From G963677185 sp963677185 (GTDB taxonomy: Bacteria; Bacillota; Syntrophomonadia; Syntrophomonadales; Syntrophomonadaceae): a stretch of DNA of 64,000 bases. The stretch spans positions 2,108,001 through 2,172,000 of the forward strand of contig OY781889.1 in assembly GCA_963677185.1 (NCBI GenBank), written 5' to 3'. Made by a program: the position numbers and the translations under genes. Positions 1 to 10,748 of this stretch are shown piece by piece. The notes beneath the pieces were generated by a model. That model ran no database searches and was not told the origin of the DNA. It saw only the letters and a list, made by a program, of their open reading frames with translations. Position 1 is the first letter of the stretch, and the number at the start of each line of letters is the position of its first letter.

Positions 1-1
1 A

Positions 2-112
2 ACCAGGGACGGCGAGATTCGCCCCTACCCGAAAATGACCAAAGACCAGGTTGCCGAAGCCATTTTGGACAAGGCTGCTGATTTATTTAAGACTATTAAC
101 TGTGATATTTGA
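2..112 (+). CDS. C-terminal fragment of an unidentified protein
   Basis: An open frame runs in from the left edge and stops at TGA 110-112. It gives a 36-residue tail ending in KTINCDI. It lies 14 nt upstream of metK, so the two are probably co-transcribed. The tail is hydrophilic and probably helical, with no motif that I can assign. Only the 3' end is visible, so no function is proposed. Confidence 0.55.
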   Translation, partial: TRDGEIRPYPKMTKDQVAEAILDKAADLFKTINCDI

Positions 113-126
113 AAGGAGATTAGCGG

Positions 127-1317
<1,191 letters not shown>

Positions 1318-1334
1318 AAGACGGCCGCAAGACA

Positions 1335-1401
1335 GCGCCGCGACCTCCGAAGATGCCAGTTGCTTCTGGCGCATCACCGGAGGCTGCGGCGCCGTTTTAT
1401 T
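1335..1401 (+). terminator. Rho-independent terminator after metK
   Basis: GCGCCGC-GA-CCTCCG on the left pairs with CGGAGG-CT-GCGGCGC on the right (about 1337-1391). An inner GATGCCAG/CTGGC-CATC stem extends it, and GTTTTATTT follows. It ends the metK transcript just before priA begins. Confidence 0.8.
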
Positions 1402-1423
1402 TAACCTCAATTTGGAGAACGCC

Positions 1424-3829
1424 ATGATCGGACAAGTGGAATATGTAGATGTGATGCTCCTGCTGCCCCGCCGCCTGGACCGGGCGGTATATGTTTATTC
1501 AGTACCGCCCGCCCTGCAAAAAGACCTGGCTTTCGGTAAAAGAGTCCGGGTGCCGGTGGGGAGCCAGCGCCACGACGGGATTATCCTGGGACCGGCGGTT
1601 GCCGCTCCGGCAAGACAGTGCAAGGCCATCATTAAGATACTGGACCGGGAAGAGGTTATCAGTCCGGATTTATTGGAACTGGCTGAATGGATGGCCTGGC
1701 ATTATGCATGTTCGCTGGCTCAAGTCCTGCGCGGCATTATACCCGGATTTTTACGCCATCGGCAGGAGGATTGCCTGGTGCCGCTGGTTCAGCGGGAAGA
1801 TTTGCTGTACATGGATTCAATTGAGACCGGTTTTGATCTGGAAGAATTCATGGAACGGCTGTGGGATGCCGGGCAGGAGAGTATTAAATCAGCCCGTAAG
1901 AGCATCGGCGATGAAGGGATAAAGCAGCTGGAAGAAGCCGGCTGGGTGGCTTCGCTTCAGGATTACGGCTATATAAGACCCCGGGAGGAAGCAGTGCTTT
2001 ACAAAGTCCGGTGTGCCGACCTGAATGCTATTGAGGCTTTGCAGAAGAAGGCTCCGCGCCAGGCCGATTTCCTGGCCATCCTGGCGGCCAGCGGCAGCAT
2101 GCCCGGCGAAAAGGCCGAAAAGCTGGCCAGCCGGCGAGTGATAAAAGCTCTCCTGGAAAAGGGTTTGTTGGAAACTGAATTGCTGACCAATGAATTTATA
2201 CCGGAACCGGCCTTCGAGTTGAGCTCTGAACAGCAGGACGCCGTTCAGATCCTGCAAGCCGCATTAATGAGATCAGAGTATTCAGAACATCTGCTTTTTG
2301 GGATAACCGGCAGCGGCAAGACCGAAGTCTATATAAACCTGAGCTTAAAAGCCCTGGCTGAAAACAAGAGTGTTTTGCTGCTGGTTCCGGAAATCGCTTT
2401 GACCCGGCAACTGCTTGCCATGTTTACTGCCCGGATCGGCGATGTTGTAGTTATGCACAGTGATATGCCCGCCCGGGAAAGGTATGATACATGGATGGCC
2501 ATTAAGAACGGGTCCAAGAGGATGGTAATTGGAGCTCGCTCGGCCGCATTTGCTCCGCTCCAGGATATCGGCCTGATAATAATAGACGAAGAACAGGAAA
2601 GCAGTTTTAAGCAGGAAGAGAGCCCGCGCTATCATGTTCGTGACGTAGCCAGGATGCGCGCCCGGCAAAGCAGTGCAATGCTGCTGATGGGCAGTGCCAC
2701 TCCGTCGCTGGAAAGCTTTCACCGCGCGATGAACGGCCAGATGCGGCTGCTGGAACTCAAGCAGCGCACCGGGGGCGGTGCAGAACCGAAGATTATACTG
2801 GATGATCTCAGACAGGATAGAAACTGGGAGCGTAATGACCTGATTGCACCCCTGCTGGCTTCAAAAATCAGGGAGAGGCTGGATTCCCTTGAGCAGGTTA
2901 TTCTGTTTCTTAACCGGAGAGGTTTCAAGCCGCATACCTTGTGCCGCTCCTGCGGACGCAGCCGGAACTGTCCGCATTGTTCGGTAAGCTTGAACTATCA
3001 CCTGGAAATGGAAGCTGCCATATGTCACTATTGCGGCTACCAGGAAAGCCCTCGCCCGGTTTGCGAGTTCTGCGGTTCGACGTTCATGGATATGGCCGGG
3101 TTTGGCACCCAGACCGTGGAGGAGGAAGCGCGCCGTATGTTTCCGGCTGCCAGGGTTGCCAGGCTGGACACGGACAGCAGCCGTCGCCGGGGTGAGCAGG
3201 AACGGATTCTCAAGGCAATGAAGAACGGCGAAATAGATATTCTGGTGGGTACCCAGATGGTGGCCAAAGGACTCGATTTCCCTATGGTTTCACTGGTAGG
3301 AGTGCTGGGAGCGGATCAAATGCTGGCTCTGCCCGATTTTCGCGCCGGTGAAAGGGCGTTTCAACTGATTGTTCAAGCCGCTGGAAGGGCTGGACGCGCC
3401 AAAGGCGGTGCTGAAGTCGTAGTTCAGACTTATAATCCGGATTCACCCGTCATACAAATGGCGGTTAAACAGGACTATTTTGATTTTTACCTGGAGGAAG
3501 CCGGTCAAAGGCAGGTTCTTAACTATCCGCCGTTCTCCAGCCTTCTGCGGGTGGTGTTAAGCTCATCCAATGAGGACTTCTGCAGTAAACAAATCGCTGA
3601 TATAATAGAATACGCAGACGAGTTAACGGATGCCCGGGATGAGGAGCTGGTTTTTCTCGGCCCGGCCGCCTGTCCAATATACAGGCTTCGCAATCGTTTC
3701 CGGAACCAGTTTATTGTCCGCAGCTGCCACGAAGAGCTGTTATCCAGCCTGGGACGATATCTCGCGGTAATGCATCTGCAAGATGACCTGAAGCTGGAAC
3801 TGGATATAAATCCGCTCAATCTTATGTAA
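1424..3829 (+). CDS. priA: Primosomal protein N' (replication restart helicase)
   Basis: 3'-to-5' DNA helicase that reloads the replisome at stalled forks. About 801 residues. The Walker A motif GITGSGKTE is near residue 290 and the DEEQ box lies in IIIDEEQESSFK. A zinc-binding domain with paired cysteines (CRSCG, CPHC, CHYCG, CEFCG) is near residues 508-550, followed by the helicase C-terminal domain with GTQMVAKGLDFP. An in-frame TTG at 1412 would add four residues, but the GGAG at 1414-1417 suits the ATG at 1424. First gene of the conserved priA-def-fmt cluster. Confidence 0.97.
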   Translation: MIGQVEYVDVMLLLPRRLDRAVYVYSVPPALQKDLAFGKRVRVPVGSQRHDGIILGPAVAAPARQCKAIIKILDREEVISPDLLELAEWMAWHYACSLAQVLRGIIPGFLRHRQEDCLVPLVQREDLLYMDSIETGFDLEEFMERLWDAGQESIKSARKSIGDEGIKQLEEAGWVASLQDYGYIRPREEAVLYKVRCADLNAIEALQKKAPRQADFLAILAASGSMPGEKAEKLASRRVIKALLEKGLLETELLTNEFIPEPAFELSSEQQDAVQILQAALMRSEYSEHLLFGITGSGKTEVYINLSLKALAENKSVLLLVPEIALTRQLLAMFTARIGDVVVMHSDMPARERYDTWMAIKNGSKRMVIGARSAAFAPLQDIGLIIIDEEQESSFKQEESPRYHVRDVARMRARQSSAMLLMGSATPSLESFHRAMNGQMRLLELKQRTGGGAEPKIILDDLRQDRNWERNDLIAPLLASKIRERLDSLEQVILFLNRRGFKPHTLCRSCGRSRNCPHCSVSLNYHLEMEAAICHYCGYQESPRPVCEFCGSTFMDMAGFGTQTVEEEARRMFPAARVARLDTDSSRRRGEQERILKAMKNGEIDILVGTQMVAKGLDFPMVSLVGVLGADQMLALPDFRAGERAFQLIVQAAGRAGRAKGGAEVVVQTYNPDSPVIQMAVKQDYFDFYLEEAGQRQVLNYPPFSSLLRVVLSSSNEDFCSKQIADIIEYADELTDARDEELVFLGPAACPIYRLRNRFRNQFIVRSCHEELLSSLGRYLAVMHLQDDLKLELDINPLNLM

Positions 3830-3839
3830 GGAGGAAGCA

Positions 3840-4310
3840 ATGAGCGTTTATAGGATACTAACGACGACTGATCCGTCACTCCGGGAGAAATCCCGGGAAG
3901 TAACCAATATTAACAATGGCGTATTTCGCCTGCTGGATAACCTGATGGATACGTTGAAGGCGTCAGAGGATGGAGCCGGCCTGGCCGCGCCGCAGATCGG
4001 GGTTCCCAAAAGGATAATCCTGATCAACCTCGAGGATGAAGAACAGGACAATTATATTGAGATGATCAATCCGGAGATTCTAGAGCGGGAGGGCGATCAG
4101 ACCAATGCGGAAGGGTGTCTGTCAGTACCGGGCATTATTGGCTGGGTGAATCGCGCCAAAAAAGTCAAAGTGAGGGCGATGGACCGGAAAGGACAGAGCT
4201 TCGAGCTGGAAGCCGTCGACTTCGGAGCCCGCCTGATTCAACACGAGATCGACCACCTGGACGGCATTCTATTTATTGACAAGGCCACCCGAACCAAACG
4301 AGTGGATTAA
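3840..4310 (+). CDS. def: Peptide deformylase
   Basis: Removes the formyl group from the N-terminal formyl-methionine of new proteins. All three signature motifs are present: GAGLAAPQIG, EGCLSVPG and QHEIDHLDG, whose Cys and two His bind the catalytic metal. The 156-residue length is normal. The start has AAGGAGG just upstream, and the gene lies 10 nt after priA. It neighbours fmt, which carries out the opposite step. Confidence 0.98.
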   Translation: MSVYRILTTTDPSLREKSREVTNINNGVFRLLDNLMDTLKASEDGAGLAAPQIGVPKRIILINLEDEEQDNYIEMINPEILEREGDQTNAEGCLSVPGIIGWVNRAKKVKVRAMDRKGQSFELEAVDFGARLIQHEIDHLDGILFIDKATRTKRVD

Positions 4311-4439
4311 ATCCAGCCTGCGTCGAAGGTTCCGACGGCTGGATGCCATAACGCCGGAAGATTTTACTGAATATGAGCTATGATTATGAGTCAGGCTGTC
4401 AATGCAAGCCTTGAGATTAGAGCATGGGAGGATAGTCTT

Positions 4440-5378
4440 TTGCGGATAGTATTTATGGGAACTTCGGAATTTGCCGTTCCTTCTCTGAACAAGCTGCACA
4501 GCAGCGGCTTTTCCATTGAAGCCGTAATTACCCAGCCGGATCGTCCCCGCGGAAGAGGCCGCAGGCTGGCATATTCAGCCGTGAAGGAACAGGCCATGCA
4601 TCTGGGCTTGACCGTACTGCAGCCTCTGAAAGTAAGGCTTCCGGAGTCGGTGGAAATGCTGCAAGAAATCGGTCCCGATTTGATAGTGGTGGCATCTTAT
4701 GGCCAGTTAATACCCCCGGTAATATTGCACATGCCCCGATATGGATGCATTAATGTTCATTCATCCCTGCTGCCGGCATATAGAGGAGCTGCACCCATTC
4801 ATCGGGCAATCATGAACGGAGAGCGGGAAACCGGGGTTACCATTATGCTAATGGACGAAAGCCTGGATACGGGAGATATGCTGGCTCAGGTCCGGATGGA
4901 GATAGGTGAAACTGAAGACAGCGGCAGCCTGGAAGCTCGGCTGGCGCAAAAGGGAGCTGAATTGCTGGTGCCAACGATTGAAAGCTGGGTCCAAGGGAGC
5001 ATACAGGCAATCAAACAGGACGAATCCCGGTCTACATATGCCGCCATGCTGAAATCCAGTGAAGAAACAATCGACTGGACCCGTGAGGCCCGTGAGATAG
5101 GCAATCAGATCAGGGCATTAAGCCCTCAACCGGGGGCGTATACACTCTGGGAAGGTCGCCGCTTGAAGCTTTTCAGCCCACTAATCCCTGAATTCGGCGA
5201 CTGCCCGGAAGCTGTTCCGGGCCAGCTGGTTGAAGTGAGCCGGGACCACTTTGTGGTCAAGGCTGGAACCGGCTGCCTGTCTGTCTATGAAGCCCAGAGA
5301 GAGGGCAAGAAGCGCATGCCTGCCAGCGAGATTGTCAAGGGCGCAGGTTTTATCACCGGCCTTATCCTGGGCCGATAA
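4440..5378 (+). CDS. fmt: Methionyl-tRNA formyltransferase
   Basis: Formylates initiator methionyl-tRNA using 10-formyltetrahydrofolate. The open frame extends up to an ATG at 4380, but the family normally begins MRIVFMGT. Here a TTG at 4440 gives LRIVFMGTSEFAVPSL and has GGGAGG at 4426-4431 at good spacing, so I take TTG as the start (312 residues, the normal size). The SSLLPAYRGAAPI motif of the folate-binding catalytic loop is present. A hairpin (ATCCAGC/GCTGGAT, about 4311-4346) without a T-run lies between def and fmt. Confidence 0.95.
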   Translation: MRIVFMGTSEFAVPSLNKLHSSGFSIEAVITQPDRPRGRGRRLAYSAVKEQAMHLGLTVLQPLKVRLPESVEMLQEIGPDLIVVASYGQLIPPVILHMPRYGCINVHSSLLPAYRGAAPIHRAIMNGERETGVTIMLMDESLDTGDMLAQVRMEIGETEDSGSLEARLAQKGAELLVPTIESWVQGSIQAIKQDESRSTYAAMLKSSEETIDWTREAREIGNQIRALSPQPGAYTLWEGRRLKLFSPLIPEFGDCPEAVPGQLVEVSRDHFVVKAGTGCLSVYEAQREGKKRMPASEIVKGAGFITGLILGR

Positions 5379-5407
5379 AGCAGGATCAGAACAAGCAGGA
5401 GAAATTA

Positions 5408-6790
5408 ATGAAAAAACATGGAAAAGCGGGTCCAGGCCCCAGCCCCGCCCGAAGGCTGGCTGCGGAGATTGTTTACCAGGTTCTGGAAAAAGGAGCCTAT
5501 ACCCAGGTGGAGCTTGACCGCCGCCTGGATGCATCTTCTGCCAGCCCGGAAGACCGGCGTCTGGCAGCAGAGATTGCCCAGGGCAGCGTGCGCATGCTCC
5601 GAAGGCTGGATTGGCACCTGGAACGGCATCTAAAGAAGCCGCTGAACAAACAGCATCCATGGTTACGGACCATACTGCGCATCACCGTCTACCAGATGGT
5701 TTTCCTGGAGCGCATACCAGTCTATGCCGCAGTTAATGATGCTGTGAATCTGACTTCTGAAAAGACCGGTCCGGCTGTTGGAGGGCTGGTAAACGCCGTC
5801 ATGCACCGGGTGGCCGAAGATATTGAGAAAGGCCTGCAGCCGCCAAGACAGGATACGGATGCCGGGCTGGCTCTTTGGTATTCGGTGTCTGACGAGCTGG
5901 CATCAATGCTTGTGAAATCCTTCGGTCTGGCCAGGGCTGTATTAATCCTGGAGTATTTCAATTCGGTGACGCCCCAGCACCTTAGAGTCAATCAATTGAA
6001 GACCAGCCGGGAGACGCTGAGGGAACGACTAAGGGAAGAAGGTTTGCCGGTCGAAGACTCACCGCATATTCCCTGCAGCCTGCGCCTGGTTCAGGGTGGT
6101 ATGGCGCCGGCGCGCCTGGCAGCCTGGCAGGAAGGCCTGGTTTATTATCAAAATGAAGCCTCTATGCTGGCATCACTGATTCTTGAGCCCGCATCAGGAG
6201 AACATATAATTGATCTGTGCTGCGGAGTGGGTGGAAAAAGTACTCACATGGCAGAATTATGCGGCAACCGGGGCGCCATTCTAGCGGTTGACATCTATTC
6301 CTGGAAGCTGAAAATACTGCAACAGGCGGCCGACCGGCTGGGAATTACCTGCATCGAGACTCGGGAGGGGAATGTCCTGGAGCTGAAGGAAGAAGCATGC
6401 TATGACCGGGTGCTGCTGGATGCTCCTTGTTCAGGCCTCGGCGTTCTGGGACGTCGTCCTGACCTGCGCTGGAAGATGCAAATGGGCCAGCTGGAAGAAC
6501 TGCTGGGCTTGCAAAGGCAACTGCTGAAGAAGGCATCGAGCTTATTAACGGTTAACGGGAGGATGCTATACGCCACCTGTACCCTTAATCCAGAGGAGAA
6601 TGAAAAACAAGTTCAGGTTTTTCTGGAAAATTATCCGCAATTCGAGCTGGATGGTTTTGCCGAACGCCTGGATTTTATGAAGCTGCTGCCGGAAGACGAA
6701 GCTGCCGCCCGCACCGGAATGCTATATGTGCTGCCGGGAGTCTATGGCACTGACGGCATGTTTTACGCTTGTTTAAAAAGGAACGCTTAA
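5408..6790 (+). CDS. rsmB: 16S rRNA (cytosine-967-C5)-methyltransferase
   Basis: SAM-dependent m5C methyltransferase of 16S rRNA (Sun/RsmB family), 460 residues. An N-terminal NusB-like RNA-binding domain covers about residues 10-140. A Rossmann methylase follows, with DLCCGVGGKSTHMAE (SAM binding), DAPCSGLGVLGRRPD (motif IV Cys) and YATCTLNPEENE (catalytic-release Cys). It sits between fmt and rlmN as in many Clostridia. The start ATG has AGGAG about 9 nt upstream. Confidence 0.96.
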   Translation: MKKHGKAGPGPSPARRLAAEIVYQVLEKGAYTQVELDRRLDASSASPEDRRLAAEIAQGSVRMLRRLDWHLERHLKKPLNKQHPWLRTILRITVYQMVFLERIPVYAAVNDAVNLTSEKTGPAVGGLVNAVMHRVAEDIEKGLQPPRQDTDAGLALWYSVSDELASMLVKSFGLARAVLILEYFNSVTPQHLRVNQLKTSRETLRERLREEGLPVEDSPHIPCSLRLVQGGMAPARLAAWQEGLVYYQNEASMLASLILEPASGEHIIDLCCGVGGKSTHMAELCGNRGAILAVDIYSWKLKILQQAADRLGITCIETREGNVLELKEEACYDRVLLDAPCSGLGVLGRRPDLRWKMQMGQLEELLGLQRQLLKKASSLLTVNGRMLYATCTLNPEENEKQVQVFLENYPQFELDGFAERLDFMKLLPEDEAAARTGMLYVLPGVYGTDGMFYACLKRNA

Positions 6791-6794
6791 TGGT

Positions 6795-7868
6795 ATGGAA
6801 ATTTATGAACCGGTTAACTTAATAGGCATGGATATGAAGGGCATGGAAGAGCTGTCCGCAAGCATGGGGCAGCCATCATACAGGGGGCGTCAGCTGTACC
6901 AATGGATTTACGCCCGCCACATTGATGATCTGGACCGAATGAGCGATCTTCCGGTCAAATTTCGCAAGCAGCTGCTGGAAGTCTGCAAGCTGGGTTTGCC
7001 AGGGGTAGAAAAAAAACAGATCGCCGAAGATGGAACCAGCAAGTTTTTATTGCGCATGCAGGACGGCACCGGCATAGAGACGGTAGCTATCCCCCACATC
7101 AGGGGAGAGCGGTCCGGATTCACTCTGTGTGTTTCAACCCAGGCGGGTTGCCCGCTGGCCTGCGCATTTTGTGCAACCGGCGCTTCGGGATTTAAACGCA
7201 ATCTCACCGCTGCGGAAATCATCGGTCAGGTACTGCGGGCGATGCAGGACATGGCCAGTGAAAGCGACAAGGACAGCGATAAGCTCATAAGCAATATTGT
7301 TTTCATGGGCATGGGGGAGCCTTTGCTGAACTATGGGCAGTGCCTGAAGTCGATCAGGCTAATAAATGATGACGCCGGAATAAATATCGGGCAGCGCCAT
7401 ATAACCATATCCACAGCCGGCGTAGTGCCCGGGATAGAACGACTTGCCCGGGAAGGTTTGCAGGTGACCCTGGCAGTTTCACTGCATGCCGCGGATGACC
7501 GGACCCGGGACCAGTTGGTGCCGCTTAACCGGAAATATCCCCTGGCCATTTTATTGAAGGCGGTAGACGCTTATATTGAATCCACCGGTCGAAGGGTCAG
7601 CTTCGAATATGTTCTGCTGAAAGGGATCAACAGCTCGGTGGAGGATGCCGGGCGTCTGGCCGGGATTGTTAAAGGCCGCCGGGCCAATGTCAACCTGATA
7701 CCGTTCAATGCAACACCGGGAAGCAGATACCGGCCTCCTGGCCGGGATGATATAAGACGCTTTGTCAAGCGGCTGGAGGATGCGGGTGTGACAGTAACGC
7801 TGCGCAAAGAGCACGGGGCCGGTATTGACGCCGCCTGCGGCCAGCTTGTACTGCATTCCAACGATTGA
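6795..7868 (+). CDS. rlmN: Dual-specificity 23S rRNA/tRNA (adenine-C2)-methyltransferase
   Basis: Radical-SAM enzyme that methylates A2503 of 23S rRNA and A37 of some tRNAs. 357 residues. The [4Fe-4S] site is CPLACAFC (Cys-x3-Cys-x2-Cys). The second catalytic cysteine near the C-terminus lies in GAGIDAACGQL. GMGEPLLNY is the SAM-binding GGE-like motif. It starts 4 nt after the rsmB stop, so the two are translationally close. Confidence 0.97.
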   Translation: MEIYEPVNLIGMDMKGMEELSASMGQPSYRGRQLYQWIYARHIDDLDRMSDLPVKFRKQLLEVCKLGLPGVEKKQIAEDGTSKFLLRMQDGTGIETVAIPHIRGERSGFTLCVSTQAGCPLACAFCATGASGFKRNLTAAEIIGQVLRAMQDMASESDKDSDKLISNIVFMGMGEPLLNYGQCLKSIRLINDDAGINIGQRHITISTAGVVPGIERLAREGLQVTLAVSLHAADDRTRDQLVPLNRKYPLAILLKAVDAYIESTGRRVSFEYVLLKGINSSVEDAGRLAGIVKGRRANVNLIPFNATPGSRYRPPGRDDIRRFVKRLEDAGVTVTLRKEHGAGIDAACGQLVLHSND

Positions 7869-7987
7869 CAGCGGACACTATTAAGTGTATAGAATAAACA
7901 GGGGATTTTGCCCTGAGGCCACATGTAAAGCGCCATTTTATTGGCCGGATGAAGACAGGTGGTTAATAACCAGTTAAGAGGTGCTAT

Positions 7988-8707
7988 ATGGAAGCAGTAG
8001 CCGTGACTGATCGTGGTTTGATCAGGGCTCGCAATGAAGACAGCTACTATATCAATGATCAAAAGGCCTTGTTTGTATTGTGTGACGGCATGGGCGGGCA
8101 TAAAGCAGGCAATGTAGCCTCTCAACTGGCCGTAAAGGTGATCAGCGGCGAATATGAGTCAGGCGCTGCCGCCAGTATTCCCGATGCGCTTCAGGAAGCC
8201 ATCCAGAAGGCCAACCTGAGTATATGGACGACTGGAAACAGCAACTTTGATTATAAGGATATGGGGACGACGGCGGTAGTGGCAACGATCAGCAGCCGCA
8301 ACGGGGAATTGGTCATGAACATCGCCAATGTAGGCGATAGCCGCCTGTATCTGATCCGTGAAGATCGGATTCGCCAGGTTACAATAGATCACACAGTAGC
8401 CGAACAGATGCGCAGCCAGGGCGTGCTCACCGGGGAGGAAGCCATTCACAGCCCATTTAACCATGTGCTTACCCGGGCGCTGGGAACCCACAAGGATGTT
8501 TATGCGGATATTTTCGAAGAGCCTCTCGTATCTGGAGACCTGGTTTTAATGTGCAGCGACGGATTATCAGACATGTTGAGCGAACAGGACCTGCTCCAAA
8601 TCAGCCGGGAGGAAAAGAACATTGACCGGCTGTCGCAGCTGTATCTGCACGCTGCTCTTGAGAAGGGCGGACATGACAACATTACCTTAATAATAATAGC
8701 AGCCTAG
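7988..8707 (+). CDS. prpC: PP2C-family serine/threonine phosphatase
   Basis: Metal-dependent phosphatase of the Stp/PrpC type that reverses phosphorylation by the adjacent PASTA kinase. 239 residues with the family motifs DRGLIRARNEDSYY, CDGMGGHKAGNVAS (metal-binding Asp and Gly), NVGDSRLYLI, CSDGLSDML and GGHDNITLI. AGAGGTG precedes the ATG. The phosphatase-kinase pair is conserved in this position across Firmicutes and acts on cell wall, division and translation targets. Confidence 0.95.
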   Translation: MEAVAVTDRGLIRARNEDSYYINDQKALFVLCDGMGGHKAGNVASQLAVKVISGEYESGAAASIPDALQEAIQKANLSIWTTGNSNFDYKDMGTTAVVATISSRNGELVMNIANVGDSRLYLIREDRIRQVTIDHTVAEQMRSQGVLTGEEAIHSPFNHVLTRALGTHKDVYADIFEEPLVSGDLVLMCSDGLSDMLSEQDLLQISREEKNIDRLSQLYLHAALEKGGHDNITLIIIAA

Positions 8708-8812
8708 ACTGGGCGTTTCCGCCGCACGCGGCCTTTATTGTGCTCCCTTTTTCCCGGCGGAAATGAATTCACATTACATAATACATTCAAGGCAGTCCAG
8801 GAGGTTAAATAT

Positions 8813-10654
8813 TTGATTGGACAGATATTAGGAGGGCGCTACGAGCTCAAGGAGATCATCGGCGATGGCGGCATGTCCACAGTCTATAAGGCTCATTGCC
8901 GGGTGCTGGATCGAATTGTAGCAGTAAAAGTGCTTAGAAGTGAGTTCAGCCGGGATGCTGGTTTTGTTGAAAGATTCAACATCGAAGCACAGGCTGTCGG
9001 TAAAATAAATCACCCGAATATTGTCAATATATTTGACGTGGGGCAGGACGGCAACGTTCATTACATCGTCATGGAGTATGTGGAAGGCAAGTGCCTTAAG
9101 GACCTGATCGTGGAGCAGGGCAGCATTCCGGTGGAAACAGCTCTGGATATTATGGTGATGGTGCTGGACGGTCTGCATCATGCCCACGAAAAAGGTATAA
9201 TCCACCGGGATATCAAGCCTCAGAATATTCTCATTACCAGTATTGGAATGGTTAAAGTAGCCGATTTCGGAATTGCCAAAGCGGTTGGCAGCGGCACTAT
9301 AACCGCTGATGATGATCGGGTTATGGGAACAGTGCAATACATGGCCCCGGAGCAGGCTCGCGGGGAGCCTGTAACCAGAGCTGTGGACATATACTCCGCC
9401 GGTTGCATGATGTATGAAATGCTCACCGGCCAGGTTCCGTTTAATGCCGATCAACCGATGACTATTGCCATGAAACACGCACATGATGAATTGCTGGCGC
9501 CCAGCGAAATCAATCCGGATATACCGGCGGGCCTGGAAGGCATAATTTTTCGGGCGATGGAAAAGGTGCCGCGCAATCGTTTTGCAACTGCCGAAGAGAT
9601 GCGTAATGCACTGGTAAGCTTTCGTAGCCGCTACCTGGGCGGGGTCGGAGCTGGAGTTCCGGGAGAAGACTATTCCCGCTACCGGCAGGGAACTGCAGTT
9701 CTGGAGCGTTCTCAACTAATCAAACGAGTTGTGGCAGCGGCTATAATAGTAATTGTCCTGGGAGTGGGAGCGGGAGTGCTGTACGTGTTAAGTGATCGTT
9801 TCAGCCTGTTCGGGCAGGAGGTTCCGGTGCCGGACCTGACCGGTATGACAGTGGCCCAGGCAACCGATGTCCTGGCCAAGAGCAGTCTCGGTATCAATGT
9901 TCTGGCTGAAAAATACGATGAGAAGATTCCCAGCGGGCAGATTACGACCCAGGATCCCAAAGCTAACACCAATGTTAAAGAGGACCGGGTTATAAATGTT
10001 ACCGTGAGCAAAGGCACCAAGGATGTGGAAGTGATCGACGTCACCGGCCTGAAGCGGGCTGATGCCATTTCCCGCCTGGAGAAATCCGGCCTGGAAGTGG
10101 ACAAGGTGGAAGAGGTATTCGATACTGAAGCCGCTGTCGGCACAGTTGTTTCCCAGACCCCGGGTTCAGGCAAGAGAGTGAAGGCTGGCAGTTCGGTCAG
10201 CCTGCAGATAAGCAAAGGCCCGGAAAACCCGGGGAAGATAGTTATTCCGAACCTGGTCGGCATGGATGTTACCGAGGCTGCCGGTGTTTTGAAGGCAAAC
10301 AAGCTGGTTATGGGCAACATTGAACAACGCGAAAGCAATGATTACTACGTTGATGAAATTATTTCGCAGGCCGCTGAAGCCGGGACCGAGACCAAGGAAG
10401 GCGCTGCCATTGATGTAGTTGTAAGCAGCGGACCGGGACCGGTGCAAAAGAACCGTATAATTGAGATTAAACTGCCTTCGGAAAAAGACATTTACGATGT
10501 CGTAATCATTGTCCATGACGGAAAAGGCGATCGAACCGCCTATGAGGAAACCCACCATGGCAATGATACTGTATATGCAGGTATTGATTATTACGGCAGC
10601 GGGACTGCAGAAGTATACTTAAACGGACAAAAGCACCAGAGCATCAAACTGTGA
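8813..10654 (+). CDS. prkC: PASTA-domain serine/threonine protein kinase
   Basis: Membrane kinase that senses muropeptides or lipid II. The frame is open from 8738, but TTG 8813 has AGGAGG at 8799-8804 and gives the usual LIGQILGGRYEL start (613 residues). The kinase domain has GDGGMSTVY (P-loop), VAVKVL (Lys), IHRDIKPQN (catalytic loop), DFGIAK (DFG) and GTVQYMAPEQ (activation loop). One membrane helix follows (VVAAAIIVIVLGVGAGVLYV). Three PASTA repeats then begin near VPVPDLTGM, VEVIDVTGL and IVIPNLVGM. A further extracellular tail of about 70 residues ends the protein. Confidence 0.95.
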   Translation: MIGQILGGRYELKEIIGDGGMSTVYKAHCRVLDRIVAVKVLRSEFSRDAGFVERFNIEAQAVGKINHPNIVNIFDVGQDGNVHYIVMEYVEGKCLKDLIVEQGSIPVETALDIMVMVLDGLHHAHEKGIIHRDIKPQNILITSIGMVKVADFGIAKAVGSGTITADDDRVMGTVQYMAPEQARGEPVTRAVDIYSAGCMMYEMLTGQVPFNADQPMTIAMKHAHDELLAPSEINPDIPAGLEGIIFRAMEKVPRNRFATAEEMRNALVSFRSRYLGGVGAGVPGEDYSRYRQGTAVLERSQLIKRVVAAAIIVIVLGVGAGVLYVLSDRFSLFGQEVPVPDLTGMTVAQATDVLAKSSLGINVLAEKYDEKIPSGQITTQDPKANTNVKEDRVINVTVSKGTKDVEVIDVTGLKRADAISRLEKSGLEVDKVEEVFDTEAAVGTVVSQTPGSGKRVKAGSSVSLQISKGPENPGKIVIPNLVGMDVTEAAGVLKANKLVMGNIEQRESNDYYVDEIISQAAEAGTETKEGAAIDVVVSSGPGPVQKNRIIEIKLPSEKDIYDVVIIVHDGKGDRTAYEETHHGNDTVYAGIDYYGSGTAEVYLNGQKHQSIKL

Positions 10655-10748
10655 AGCCGGGTTAGGGCAGCTTTTTCTTTGGAGCGCCGGCAGGGAGGCG
10701 AAATCAATTTCTGTATCTTCACACGGCGAGATAGCCGGCATTGAGGGT

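Noticed and set aside
4311..4350. Hairpin between def and fmt as a terminator
   Set aside because: The stem ATCCAGC/GCTGGAT is followed by GCCATAACG, not a T-run, and both genes belong to one conserved cluster.
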